Assembly (NCBI GenBank): GCA_001599975.1
Contig: BCIO01000004.1
Coordinates: forward strand, 2,081,328 to 2,145,327
Length of the DNA: 64,000 bases
Reading direction: 5' to 3'
Source of the DNA: Cystobasidiopsis lactophilus
Lineage: Eukaryota; Basidiomycota; Agaricostilbomycetes; Agaricostilbales; Chionosphaeraceae
Part shown: piece by piece, positions 34,187 to 43,960 of the stretch
Layout of the letters: each line of letters starts with the position of its first letter
Numbering within the stretch: position 1 is the first letter of the stretch
Notes under the pieces: generated by a model
What the model was told of the DNA's origin: nothing
What the model saw: the letters and a program-made list of their open reading frames with translations, nothing else
Database searches by the model: none
Made by a program: the position numbers and the translations under genes

Positions 34187-35313
34187 ATGTACTCTCCTTC
34201 CAAGCTCGCTGTTGCAGCCCTCGCCCTTGCTTTGCAAGCGGCCGCTTTGACTGGTTTGTCCTCTTCCCTTTCGTCAATGAGCGTGTTTGCTGACCTCCAG
34301 ATACAGTCAACACCCCTACCACATTGGTCACTTGCCAGGTTAGCAACCGATCGCAGTGAAAAGTTTTGGGATGGAGACGCTAACAAAAGACCGACCCATG
34401 TGCTTCAGCCCGCTCTGCTCTCGTACGTCTTTGATGCTTGTGTGTCTGCCATCAGAACAGAAGCTCACAGGCTTTGAATAGATGGGCTGACGGAGGTCAG
34501 TGTTGTTGATTGCCGAGCCGGAGAATTTGATCCTCACCTCGAGCCCAAAAACAGTTGCTCCTTATTACCCCGTGCTTCTTGTGGGTTGTCTGCGGCTCGG
34601 CTATAGATCAAGGCTGACCTGTGACACGTCGACAGCCCGGTGGACAAGCCAGCGGTACTCCCCTGGTCCAGTTTGATCAGACTTCCTCTACTTCGCTCAC
34701 CTGGGTGCGTCATGCTTTGATTTTTTGAGATTGGCTTTTGGGCTAACGCCGCGATGGTTCACAGACGGTCAACTTGGCTGCAGGAACATCGGTTACCTTG
34801 TCGTGCGTATTTGATCGGCCGGGTAGAGGGAGCGGATTGTTGACTGTTGGCGTCGCAGTGTGACGGACAGCACTGGTGCTGTCAAGTGAGCCTCTTGCTC
34901 TCCATCACACCAGCAGCTCGCTCACCTGGTTCTGCAGCTACGCCGCTCAAGTCTCGGTCACTGCCGGCACATCGACTTCTTGCGTTGGCCAATCGTCGGC
35001 TGCTGCGGCCGGCTCGACGACGAGCGCCGCCGGCGCTGGAACCACTTCCACTGGTGCTGCTGCTGGAACCACTACACGCACATCGTCAGTTCATTTTCAT
35101 GTTGGCAAGGGATCAAAAGCCTGAAGCCTAAGAGGTAGTGCCACTGGCGTCTCGCGATTGACTTCGGCCACCACGTCCGCCGCCACGACCTCGGCTGCTG
35201 GCTCTTCCGCGGCGGGTGCTTCGTCCACCTCTGCGTCGTCTGGTGCCTCGCAGATCGTCGCTGGTGGCCTGGCCCTGTTGACCAGCGCCTTCGTCGCCGT
35301 CGCCATGCTGTAA
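34187..35313 (+). CDS. Ser/Thr-rich GPI-anchored surface protein (Kre9/Knh1-like N-terminal domain), copy 1
   Basis: Ten exons (34187-34253, 34307-34338, 34409-34422, 34482-34495, 34555-34580, 34636-34704, 34765-34802, 34859-34885, 34917-35084, 35133-35313) join in frame to 211 residues. A signal peptide (MYSPSKLAVAALALALQAAA) is followed by VNTPTTLVTCQ, WADGVAPYYPVLLPGGQ and SLTWTVNLAAGTSVTL. This pattern is that of the fungal Ser-Thr-rich GPI-anchored family (PF10342 type). A Ser/Thr/Ala-rich stalk, likely O-mannosylated, leads to a hydrophobic C-terminus (GGLALLTSAFVAVAML) typical of a GPI signal. The protein probably sits in the cell wall or plasma membrane. Two exons are only 14 bases. 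It is paralogous to the next gene. Confidence 0.85.
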
Positions 35314-35711
35314 TCAGCTCGCACCAACCCACCCCAAAAAACCGGCTCTCCCAGCTCTGTGCCTTCGACCTTCAACATCAGTATATAGGAATCAACACAC
35401 TTTACGACCTACACACTCCTTTAATATGTTTAGACGCCGGAACGACTTTTCGCGCTTCTCTTTGGGATAAACCATAAGGACACTCTCCCTCACACATGCT
35501 TGTAACCGTATTCGCTCATTTCCACACCCTGCAAACTGGCTTCTTGGCCTATGAACCGACTCTTGGCGGATTCGAAAGAAGCCCAACAGTGAGCGCGTAA
35601 ACAAGGTCTGTGCAACGCTAGCGCGTGAGTTGGAACACCCCCTTTCTTTCCCTCACGACCACACCCATTCCACTCTTTTTAACCCTCACCACCAACTCTC
35701 TCTCATCCAAA
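35314..35711. other. Intergenic region between the two surface-protein paralogs
   Basis: About 400 bases holding the 3' end of copy 1 and the promoter of copy 2. A long pyrimidine-rich tract (35636-35710) precedes the next ATG. Confidence 0.5.
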
Positions 35712-37046
35712 ATGGTCTCCATCAAGCTCGCCGCCGGTCTCGCCCTCCTGGCCTCGCTCGCCCAAGCCGCCGACCTCCAAAGTGAGCCAGAACCCCTATG
35801 CAAATTTCTTCGTCCGTGCTGAAAGTTGCGAGCTTGACAGTCAACACTGTGAGTCGCTCTGGATGTGTATTCGATGGCCTGAAGCCAAAGGCTTGCACGT
35901 CGACAGCCCGCGCAACTCTTGACTTGCCAACCTGTGCAACTCAAGTGGCAGAACGGCGAGGCCCCTTACTTCGTCTCCGTCCTCCCAGGTGTACGTCTCA
36001 CTTGCTCTCTCTCTGAAACTTGTGGCACACGGCTGAACGTCTGCGGCTACAGGGCCAGGTGTGTTGAAGTTGGCTCTCGATGTTTGGACCACTTTGGCTC
36101 ACTGGCTGCTTGTCGCATGCTCAAAGGCCAGCGCCGCTCCCTTGGGTTCGTCCTAGCCTTCTCCAGTAGCTCCGCTGTCGTGGCTTAATGGTGATTTCTG
36201 AAACAGAAAACTTCGGCCAGCAGGCTGGCAACACCCTGAGTAGGTCTCGAACTGCTGCCTCCGCGGCCCTTTGACCTCGTCTCAATCTTTGTTTGATGAC
36301 CAGCCTGGACCGTCGATTTGCCCGTGTAAGCTTGCATGCTGGTCTTCACAGAGTGGCAATGGATGGGCTGACAGGCCAATATGTTGCTAGCGGCACCTCG
36401 ATCTCGTTAGTCCCACCTCTTTGAGTGCTGTGAAGCAATGACCTCACACAGCTCTAAAACAGCCTCCAAGTCACCGACTCGACCGGCGCCATCGCCTACT
36501 CGTCGCCCGTCTCGTAAGTCGCCCGCTCCCCCAATGCCGCCTGGGCTTAGGATTGAATGGCCGGTATTACAGGATCGTCGCCGGCTCAAGTGACACATGC
36601 GTCGGCCAGAGCACTGGCGGCTCTTCTCGTGGGTGTTCCCTTCCCAAGTGCCATACCGTCGCCATTTGTCTGAAGCCAACCTCCACAGCCGGCAGCACCA
36701 CCGGCGCTGCTGGCAGTAAGCAGACCCTGCCCGCCAACTTTCAAGACGGGCACTAATTGTTGATCTATTACAGGCGACACTACCTCAGATACCGCTCCCC
36801 CGGCGACCACCTCTTCCAAGAACGGCGGCGGCGACACCACTGCCAAGACTACGCCCCCTGGTAGCCAGACCAAGTGAGCCCGATCGTTTCACTTGAGATG
36901 TGACCTTGCACTCAATAGAGCAAACTCTGACCAGCTCGGCTCCCACCACCTCGTCAACCTCGGAGTCTTCCGCCGCCTTGCCCGCGGCCAAGATTGGCTT
37001 CGCAGGACTGGTTTCTGCTGCCATCGCCGCCGTCTGCTTCGCCTAG
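35712..37046 (+). CDS. Ser/Thr-rich GPI-anchored surface protein, copy 2, in 13 exons with 6- and 8-base microexons
   Basis: Exons read 35712-35781, 35841-35848, 35907-35990, 36053-36058, 36127-36145, 36207-36239, 36304-36325, 36391-36405, 36463-36513, 36573-36628, 36689-36715, 36774-36873 and 36935-37046, giving 200 residues. The signal peptide is MVSIKLAAGLALLASLAQA. The mature start INTPAQLLTCQPVQLKWQNG aligns with copy 1. The small exons are supported by paralogy: exon 4 supplies GQ and exon 5 ASAAPL, restoring PGGQASAAPLENFGQQ against PGGQASGTPLVQFDQT in copy 1. TLTWTVDLP and SLQVTDSTGA follow, then a Ser/Thr-rich stalk with GGG and a hydrophobic GPI-type tail (GFAGLVSAAIAAVCFA). Half of the gene is intron. 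Role inferred: cell-wall surface protein. Confidence 0.85.
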
Positions 37047-37530
37047 AGCGGAGACCACCACACTCGTCCTCGTCCTTTTACCCTTCACCTTATACCAGCC
37101 GTCGTGGCGCCCGTCTCTTCTGCGCAGTTCTCAGCATAGACAACTTTCTTTGGACGCTCCCATTTGATACGACCTTTCATAGACTTGCAAAGGATCACTT
37201 TCAGCATCACACAAGAGAAAAGAGAAGCGGCTTTCAACCCGACGTGCTCGCAAAACGGATATCATACGGACAATCCTTTCTTCATTCTCGCATTCTGTAC
37301 CCTCCTCTCATCCGACGCCTTCGTTTTCAAGAGTTGACTTCGCCTCCCCCGTAATCAGCCAGCCTGGCCCTCGGTTCGCTGCGTAATGGTTTCTAGGGGT
37401 GGTGGCTCAAAGGTTCCTCTTGTTAGCAATGCACGGACCGCGACCCTCTCATCTACATCACAAATCGACTCCCAATCGACTCCTAGCCAGAAGCCTTCTG
37501 CCCCTGGCGGACAGAGCCTTCGCAACACCT
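37047..37530. other. Convergent 3' region between surface-protein copy 2 (+) and the next secreted gene (-)
   Basis: Nothing coding is convincing here; the region holds two 3' ends. Confidence 0.5.
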
Positions 37531-38240
37531 TCACATGAGAGTCCACCACGAAAGCAGCCCTATCGTCCCCCACTGCCACTTTGCACTCAATCTGTAGAAT
37601 TTTGGAGGAGTCCATGAGCAATTTGAGATGAGGAGCGAAGGCAACCTACCCGGAGAGACGAGAGACCGATTGGCCACCGGACACCCAAGTCGTGGAAGTC
37701 AGGTAGAGGACTCCGCTCTGATAGCTGATGCCGTCGTCCCATACAGATGTGGTCGAGGTGACGGTCAGGATGGGGTAAGGAGCCTTCTTCAAAGTCGAAG
37801 TGCCAAGCGAAGTGACGCCAACCAAGAAGCTCAGCGTTTCTGTGAGGCAGATGATTGAGCTGTGAGATCAGGTGGTGAAGGAGAGAACAGGCCTCACCGG
37901 AAGAGTCGGAGGATGTTGACACCGAGGACGGCAAAGGGAGGGATTCCAGCGATGTCGTTAGGGCCGAATCCGGGGTCGACGCCGGCGGAGGTTCGTTCCA
38001 GGTGTCGTGCCCATCGTCCGGGGTATCTTGAGTCGCATGAGAAGACGGGGGTGTGTCGGCGGCCACATGATTGCCAGCGACCGGGTCAAGGGTGGTGAAG
38101 AAGTTGCTCTCTGGGAATTGAGCGTACGCGTTGGTGACCGGCTTCTCCAGCGGCGAACCTTCGAGCTCTGCGCGCTTTATGCCTTGGCCAAGAGCTGAAC
38201 GAACAACATGTAGAAGGAGTGGCAAATGGCGCAGTCGCAT
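37531..38240 (-). CDS. Secreted or surface protein with a conserved C-terminal module, tandem copy A
   Basis: Three exons (38240-37898, 37839-37650, 37591-37531) encode 197 residues. The N-terminus (MRLRHLPLLLHVVRSALGQG) is a plausible but weak signal peptide. A Ser/Thr/Pro-rich middle follows. The module ETLSFLVGVTSLGTSTLKKA, then PYPILTVTSTTSVWDDGISY and SGVLYLTSTTWVSGGQ, is shared with the next gene at about 75% by eye. The last exon adds a Trp-rich hydrophobic end (WQWGTIGLLSWWTLM) that could be a GPI signal or membrane anchor. I do not recognise the family. An upstream first exon is possible given the weak signal peptide. Confidence 0.6.
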
Positions 38241-38461
38241 CCAGCGGAGCGTTGGGGTAGCCGCCCAGTCAGAAACTTTAGGGCCAGGCGAGCTCGCATA
38301 TGTCCGATTAGGGGACGCTTGGAACCGAGCACAAGGCCCGCTTGAAGCCGAGCGCGTGGATTCTGCATAAGAAGGAGTCAGAATCCACGTCAGGTCGTTG
38401 CGGGTTCTCCCGACTACCGCCTGAATGGGACCAACAAGGCAAAACGTTCGGGGACACCCCT

Positions 38462-39347
38462 TCATAGTATCAACCACAGCAAAAGGAGACCTAGAAACCA
38501 CCGGAAGCTTTCTAGCCTACGGAACGAAGACACATGAGCAACTGGGCAAGATCTAGGCAAAAGGGGCGCATACACGGCCAAACCAGTGGTCAGCCTCTGG
38601 CCACCCGACACCCAAGTGGTGGATGTCAGATAGAGGACTCCGCTTTGATGACTGATGCCGTCGTTCCACACAGATTGGGTTGAAGTGACAGTGAGGATGG
38701 GCAAAGGAGCTCTCGTCAGGAATGAAGTGCCGAGCGAGAGCGAAGTGATGGCGACCACGTCGTTGAGCGTCTCTGTGAAGAAATATGGACGGGTTCCCGC
38801 GCGGCGCTGCAGACTGCTCACCAGATGGAGAGGCCGTGGTAGAGCTGGGGACGTCAACGGACGAAGCGGGGCCTTCTCCGGTCTTGGGGTCTTCTACGGT
38901 CACTGCCCACGAAGAAGTGAGCAGTCCCATAGATACGGTGGTGATCCATTGCGAAGAGGTCGAAATTCTCGTTACTGCCGCAGAGCGTGCCGCGATCAAC
39001 TTCTCAAACCTTGCCGAGGAAAGTCGGAAAGCAGGCTCACTTGTGCGAATGATAGCAGAAGAGAACGTCTCGGTGAGCATGAGGGGTGGTACAGATTCGC
39101 CATCAAAGGCTGCAATGTTCTCGACCACGTTTTTCGGGATGACAGGTAAGACACCGACGACCTTTGGGTTGTACATCGTGGTAGTAGAATAGTAATCCCA
39201 CTCTACGCTGGTAATGATAGTAGAGGACACGATGTCTTGTTCGTACGAAATGATGCGAGACGTGGGCAATACAGTCGTGTGCTGTTCAACCTTTGCTGGC
39301 AAGGCCGAGACGCCCGAGAGAGCCAATAGCACGAGCATTAGATGCAT
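38462..39347 (-). CDS. Secreted or surface protein with the same C-terminal module, tandem copy B
   Basis: Two exons (39347-38822 and 38772-38462) give 278 residues. The start MHLMLVLLALSGVSALPA is a good signal peptide. The N-terminal 170 residues (HTTVLPTSRIISYEQDI, YYSTTTMYNPKVVGVLP) are Thr/Ser/Val-rich, beta-strand-like and differ from copy A. After the intron (GTGAGC..TTCACAG) comes the shared module: ETLNDVVAITSLSLGTSF, PLPILTVTSTQSVWNDGI and SGVLYLTSTTWVSGGQRL. The hydrophobic tail RWFLGLLLLWLIL suggests anchoring. The intron sits at the same position as the first intron of copy A, confirming a tandem duplication. Function unknown; probably extracellular. Confidence 0.7.
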
Positions 39348-39724
39348 TTGTCAGGCCATCGTGGATCAGAAAGAGGCTCGAAGCCAGCTCTCTACCACTC
39401 CGAAGACAGACCCGCGAGCCAACGCCTTAAAGCCGAGGCCTGAAACGAAAGCCGGACTCGTCATCTGTGCACTTTGCAGCACAGTCACACATGTATACTC
39501 ATCCAATTGAACCTAAAGAGAGCCACTCCACAAGCCAAATTCGAGACCAACAGCCCGACCTTGACATCCCACGTAAAGGCAAAGGCGGCCGGTTCACACC
39601 AGCAGCAGGACAGCAGAGCCAGCAGGGCATTCCATAGCATACGGAGAGTAACCACAAAGAGCAAGCGAAGGGCCCAAGGTCGCCGGGTGAGTCCAAGCCA
39701 TGGCTTGCTCCAAGGCGACCGACG
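39348..39724. other. Divergent promoter between surface-protein copy B (-) and RAD18 (+)
   Basis: 377 bases between two start codons; no gene seen. Confidence 0.5.
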
Positions 39725-41054
39725 ATGAAGCGCAAGTGGCAGGAGGAGGCTGCTGTCGATGCGCCCGAGGACTTCCTGCCCGAGTCCAAGAGCCTGTCGA
39801 GCCATGATGGGCTGCTGAGGTGTCCCATCTGCACCGAGAGCTTCGTGGGTCCTTGCATGAAAACAGCGAGCGAAACTAAACAATGGCTCGCCATTTGGAG
39901 CAGGACGCGCCCGTCGCCCTCTCCACTTGCAACCACTACTTCTGCTCGTCTGTAAGCAATCATTCAGGTGCCGGTTGGGGCGCGCCTTAAAGGCTAGGGT
40001 CGCACAGTGCATCCGGGCTCACTTCCAGCAACCGGGCGACTCCAAATGCCCGACCTGCGGCCACAAGGCTGACGAGGCCCACATCAAGCCTGCGCCCATC
40101 ATTGAAGAGCTGGTAGCCTCTTGGAAGCAGGCAAGGCCCGACGTTCTGCGCTGGATGCGAGCGCCGCCACCGGCCACCAAATCACCTGTCAAGAGCACTG
40201 CCAAGGGCAAGACCAAGGGTACCGCCGCGTCTGCTGACGATGACGACGACGAGATTGTGTTTGTGGATGTCAAAGATCGTGCGTGAATATCCTGTCTTCC
40301 GAGGGAACTGGAGCTGACATTCGGAGACGGCAACGCAGCCAACGTCCAAGTCGCATGCCCCATCTGTCAGAAAACAATGAAGAACTCCGAGATGGATCGG
40401 CACATGAACGACTGCGTTACCTCTGGGTCTACTTCGAAGAACAAGAATGCCTGGGACAAAGTCGGCCTCGGTGGCGGATCCAAAAAGCGAGCCCTCTGTC
40501 TTCTTCTGTTCTGTTGCAAGTGCTCATCTCAAGCGCCATAGGAAAGCCAAGCTGGACGATACCGATGAACCGACAGCCCTGCCCAAGCTGAACCCGGCCT
40601 TCTACAAGATCGGAGAGGTGCGCCAGAAGCTGGAAGTGCGTTTCGAAGTCCACAGTTTCAGTTTGGCAACCACTAATCCAGACTCTCCCAGGAACATCAA
40701 ATATACAGTGCAGACTCGCAAAAAGACAAGTCCATGGACAAGGATGAGCTGTGCAAGCGCTACAACGAGTTCCGGACCCTCTACAACGCCAATTTGGATC
40801 GCTCCGCCGGCCACCGCAAGACGGACAAAGAGCTCCGAAAGCAGCTGAAGGAGATTGAGCTTGCCAAGCACTCAGCAAAGGGCACGCCGGCTTTGGAGAA
40901 GGGGAGCGGATCGGGCGAAGCGGTGCGCTACGAGAAGCAGCACAAGGACCAGTTCGCGCAACTCACCCAACAGGCCAAGAAGAAGCGACCGGCTTCGACC
41001 GCCTCTCCCAGCAAAACTTTGAAGAAGAAGAGCTCCGAGATCGAGGTCCTGTAG
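39725..41054 (+). CDS. RAD18: E3 ubiquitin ligase RAD18
   Basis: Six exons (39725-39844, 39904-39951, 40008-40278, 40339-40486, 40542-40635, 40692-41054) give 347 residues, shorter than yeast Rad18 (487). With Rad6, Rad18 monoubiquitinates PCNA at stalled forks and so recruits translesion polymerases. The RING finger is spread over three exons: RCPICTESF, APVALSTCNHYFCSSC, and KCPTC in the third. A UBZ4 zinc finger CPICQKTMKNSEMDRHMNDC follows. A SAP-like segment (LPKLNPAFYKIGEVRQKLEE) and CKRYNEFRTLYNANLD match the DNA-binding and Rad6-binding parts. The C-terminus is lysine-rich. The intron after 40486 begins GCGAGC, a GC-AG intron; frame and domain order fit only this join. Confidence 0.92.
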
Positions 41055-41560
41055 TCTTTTTCTGCCTCAACGACCTCTCTTACGACTCCAACGACCAAGA
41101 TCGCCCTTCGACATGGGCTGTGACCATCCCACGAGTGTACCACATCCTTGCTTCTCATTCATTGTATCATCACTGTGTTGCCCTCCCTGCAAAACTTGAG
41201 TGGCTTCAGGCTGCTAGGGCAATCCGCTTAAGTGTGGCCTGGCCATTTGCCGCTATAACTATCTTCTTCAGCATTTTTGAGTACCTGTCGAGGCTCTGGG
41301 TGCTCGGCGGACGAGAAGCTATCACGAAACCAAAGGCTTTTGGAAGCGATGGAAATTGTAAGGATGTGAGAGTATTGTACAACAAAGGGGTGCTAAGGGT
41401 ACTGCAACAGAATGTTTTTGTACAGACAAACCGACAGCAACAGTGCCGCACCTAAAAGCGCGACTGCTTTCGTGCTGTGCGGCTCTCAGCGCTGCAGATC
41501 GATAGACTGGCGTTGCTCGACTTACCAGGCTTTCGGCTAAGGAGGGAGAGACATTATGCA
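41055..41560. other. Convergent 3' region between RAD18 (+) and the PUB-domain gene (-)
   Basis: Roughly 500 bases with no credible gene. Confidence 0.5.
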
Positions 41561-42478
41561 TCAGTCTGAGTAGTCTGGCGGTCTGAGAATGAAGGGAAGC
41601 GGTCAGCCTGGTGACTTCGCGCCACAAGGTCAAACCACTCACGGGGAGTAGCTCTGCTTGTCCGGGGAAGCGGGCGGGGGAGCCTGAGCCTCTTGCTGAG
41701 CGCGGCGTTCTCTGGCTTCTCTGGCCATGCGTTCGCGCTCTACTCGGAGCTCGACATTTTTGCGGTCGTGCTTGATGGCCAGCTTGGCCTTTTCGACTCG
41801 CTCCGCCTCGTCCTCCTGACCAGCCTTCTTGCTGAGCTCCGCCCTTTCGTATGACTCTCGCAAAACAGCGACACGCTCCTCGATAGTCTCGGCACCCAGC
41901 GTCAAGGCGGCGAGCTGATATTCCGAAGGGGCTTCTGGGAAGGCATACCACTCCTCCATCTGCATCACCTTAGCCGCCCACTTGCACTCTTGCAGGTAAT
42001 GAATCGCGCCGGGTACTTTGACAATCTTGGCATTGATGACTTTGTTGCTGTGGAAAGAGTCAGGAGGCAGAGGAGGTCGGAACAGGCATTGGATTCGCAC
42101 TTTAGTCGGATCTTGCGCTTGTCGGTGCTTTCGACCGCATTCTTGGTCAAAGTGGTGAGCAAATCCAGCGTCTCGAGTGCCTGCCAGGTCCAGCTTGTAA
42201 GGTCTTACGTATCGGTGGAAAGAAGCAGAGCTGGTCGTCAGCTCACCTGTTTGCGTGGGTTCTTCTCGTATATCTCCGCGTTAATGATCTTCAGAAAGGC
42301 TAGCTTCATGTCTCCGTCGATGGGCTTGGACGGGCTGGCCACCAAGGAGGATGAGGTGGACCTTTCGAGGGCCGCTTGACGAGCTCTTGAAGACGCAGTC
42401 CTTTAATACGAGCCATCTTTGGCGCTCGGGGAGCACCACGCACCTTTCTTTAAAGTCTTCAGGTGCAGGCGCGCTCAT
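41561..42478 (-). CDS. PUB-domain protein
   Basis: Exons 42478-42444, 42385-42247, 42180-42101 and 42047 down to about 41643 encode about 220 residues. Read through, the frame stops at 41639. A very standard intron (GTGAGT..CTGACC..TTCTCAG) would instead join a few more codons (PPPDYSD) ending at 41561. The PUB fold (about residues 45-130) contains ALETLDLLTTLTKNAVES, RKIRLNNKVINAKIVKVPGA and HYLQECKW. PUB domains bind the C-terminal tail of the p97/Cdc48 ATPase, as in peptide N-glycanase and UBXN6. The C-terminal half is a charged helix (coiled coil) with ERMAREARERRAQQ. No catalytic domain is present, so it is probably an adaptor. It shares a 64-base promoter with NTG1. Confidence 0.8.
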
Positions 42479-42542
42479 CTTTGTCAGCTGAAAGTCGACG
42501 TCCAGGCGAAAGAAATCTCTTGACCTCAAAGAGCCAGCCGTC
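42479..42542. promoter_or_regulatory. 64-base bidirectional promoter, PUB-domain gene (-) and NTG1 (+)
   Basis: The two ATGs lie at 42478 (-) and 42543 (+), facing away from each other. Both transcripts must start inside this gap or inside the opposite gene. Confidence 0.6.
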
Positions 42543-43797
42543 ATGCGCACACGCCGAAGCGAGATGGACCCGCGCGTCGAGCTGCTGGAACCTTACAGCC
42601 CAGCCAAGAGAGCTGCGTCTAGTCCAGAGGAATCGAAGCCGAAGCGCGTCAAGAAGGAGGACTCGAGTCCGGCCGCACCAAAAAAGAGCCCCAAGAAGGG
42701 CATAAAGCTCCAGCTAGATGGTGAGCTCTGGCTCCTGCGAGACAAACTGCAAGCCTGAAAACTGTATCCAGTGCCGCACCCGCCACCTAAACGATGGGAG
42801 GAGTGTCTGGAGGTCCTAACTCGCCAGCGGGCGACGATCGTGGCGCCAGTTGACACGATGGTGAGTACTACTACCACAAAAATGCGTTGAAGTATCTCAT
42901 GAGAAATAGGGCTGCGCGGAAGCTGGCAAGCTAGAGGACGACAGCGAGCGGCAGGACACTGACCCGCGTGCTCGCCGGTTCCAAACACTCGTCTCTCTCA
43001 TGCTCTCGTCCCAAACCAAGGACCCGGTCACTGCAGCTGCTGTGTCGAATTTGAGGCAAAAGCTGCCGGGTGGTTTGACCCTGGAAAGTGTGCTGGCAGC
43101 AAGCGAAGCCGACATCCAAGATTGCATCAACAAAGTCGGCTTTTGGCGGCTCAAGACAGGCTACGTGAAAAAGACTGCACAAATACTCAAGGACGGAGAC
43201 GGCGATGTACCGCAGACCATCGACGGCCTGCTGGCGCTGCCTGGAGTCGGTCCCAAGATGGGCTTCCTGGCCCTGCAATCATGCTGGAACCTCAACCATG
43301 GCATTGGAGTCGACACCCATGTCCACAGAATAACACAAAGATTACGGTGGCATCGGAAGGAGCCGAAGAACGCTGAGGAGACCCGGCTGAACCTGGAAAG
43401 CTGGCTGCCCAAAAATCTCCACGTCACCATTAACAAGACACTCGTAGGATTTGGCCAAGTAAGGACTTCGTTCTGGGTGCTTTGCATCACTTGACGCAGA
43501 AGCCAGGTCATTTGCTTGCCTGTGGGCCCCCGTTGCGATATCTGCCAAGTGGGCGAAGCTGGACTGTGCCCATCCAAACGCCAACTGTCGCCCAAGTCGC
43601 CAAAAAAGCAGAAAAAGGAAGAGAGCGAGGAGCCAGCCGTCAAGATTGAAGCGCCGCCCATTGCTGCCATCGACTCCAAGCTGGTGGAAGCTGAGCTGTT
43701 CGAAAGACCAGACGGTGAGAGCGTTGAGTTCCGCAAGGTCAAAGAGGAAGAAGACGGGCATATCATCAATGAACAAGAGGTCACTTTGACATGGTGA
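42543..43797 (+). CDS. NTG1: Endonuclease III-like DNA glycosylase/AP lyase NTG1/NTH1
   Basis: Four exons (42543-42720, 42772-42860, 42910-43458, 43507-43797) give 368 residues. The enzyme removes oxidised pyrimidines and nicks abasic sites in base-excision repair. The N-terminus carries KRVKKED and KKSPKKG basic signals. The core shows LVSLMLSSQTKDPVT, the helix-hairpin-helix LLALPGVGPKMGFLAL with the catalytic lysine, and GVDTHVHRI with the catalytic aspartate. Iron-sulfur cysteines lie at the start of the last exon: C-LPVGPR-C-DI-C-QVGEAGL-C, with spacing 6-2-7; the last gap is 5 in bacterial Nth and human NTHL1. A long acidic/lysine-rich tail follows. The start ATG was chosen as the first in the frame, 64 bases from the divergent gene. 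Confidence 0.93.
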
Positions 43798-43960
43798 TGG
43801 GCAGGGACTCCCATCAGTGGGCAGGAGGTCGGTTTCGACTTTGCGACCGCGAGAGGCGAGATCGGATAGGGGCCTGTCTTCCCAGCTCAACGAGCCACCA
43901 TTGGAAATGTCTTTATAACACCTCGCATAACTTCCATATTGGCTTTCAACAAGCCTCCAG

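Noticed and set aside
35989-36206. A single 218-base intron in surface-protein copy 2, skipping two microexons
   Set aside because: It would delete GQASAAPL, which is matched by GQASGTPL in the tandem paralog.
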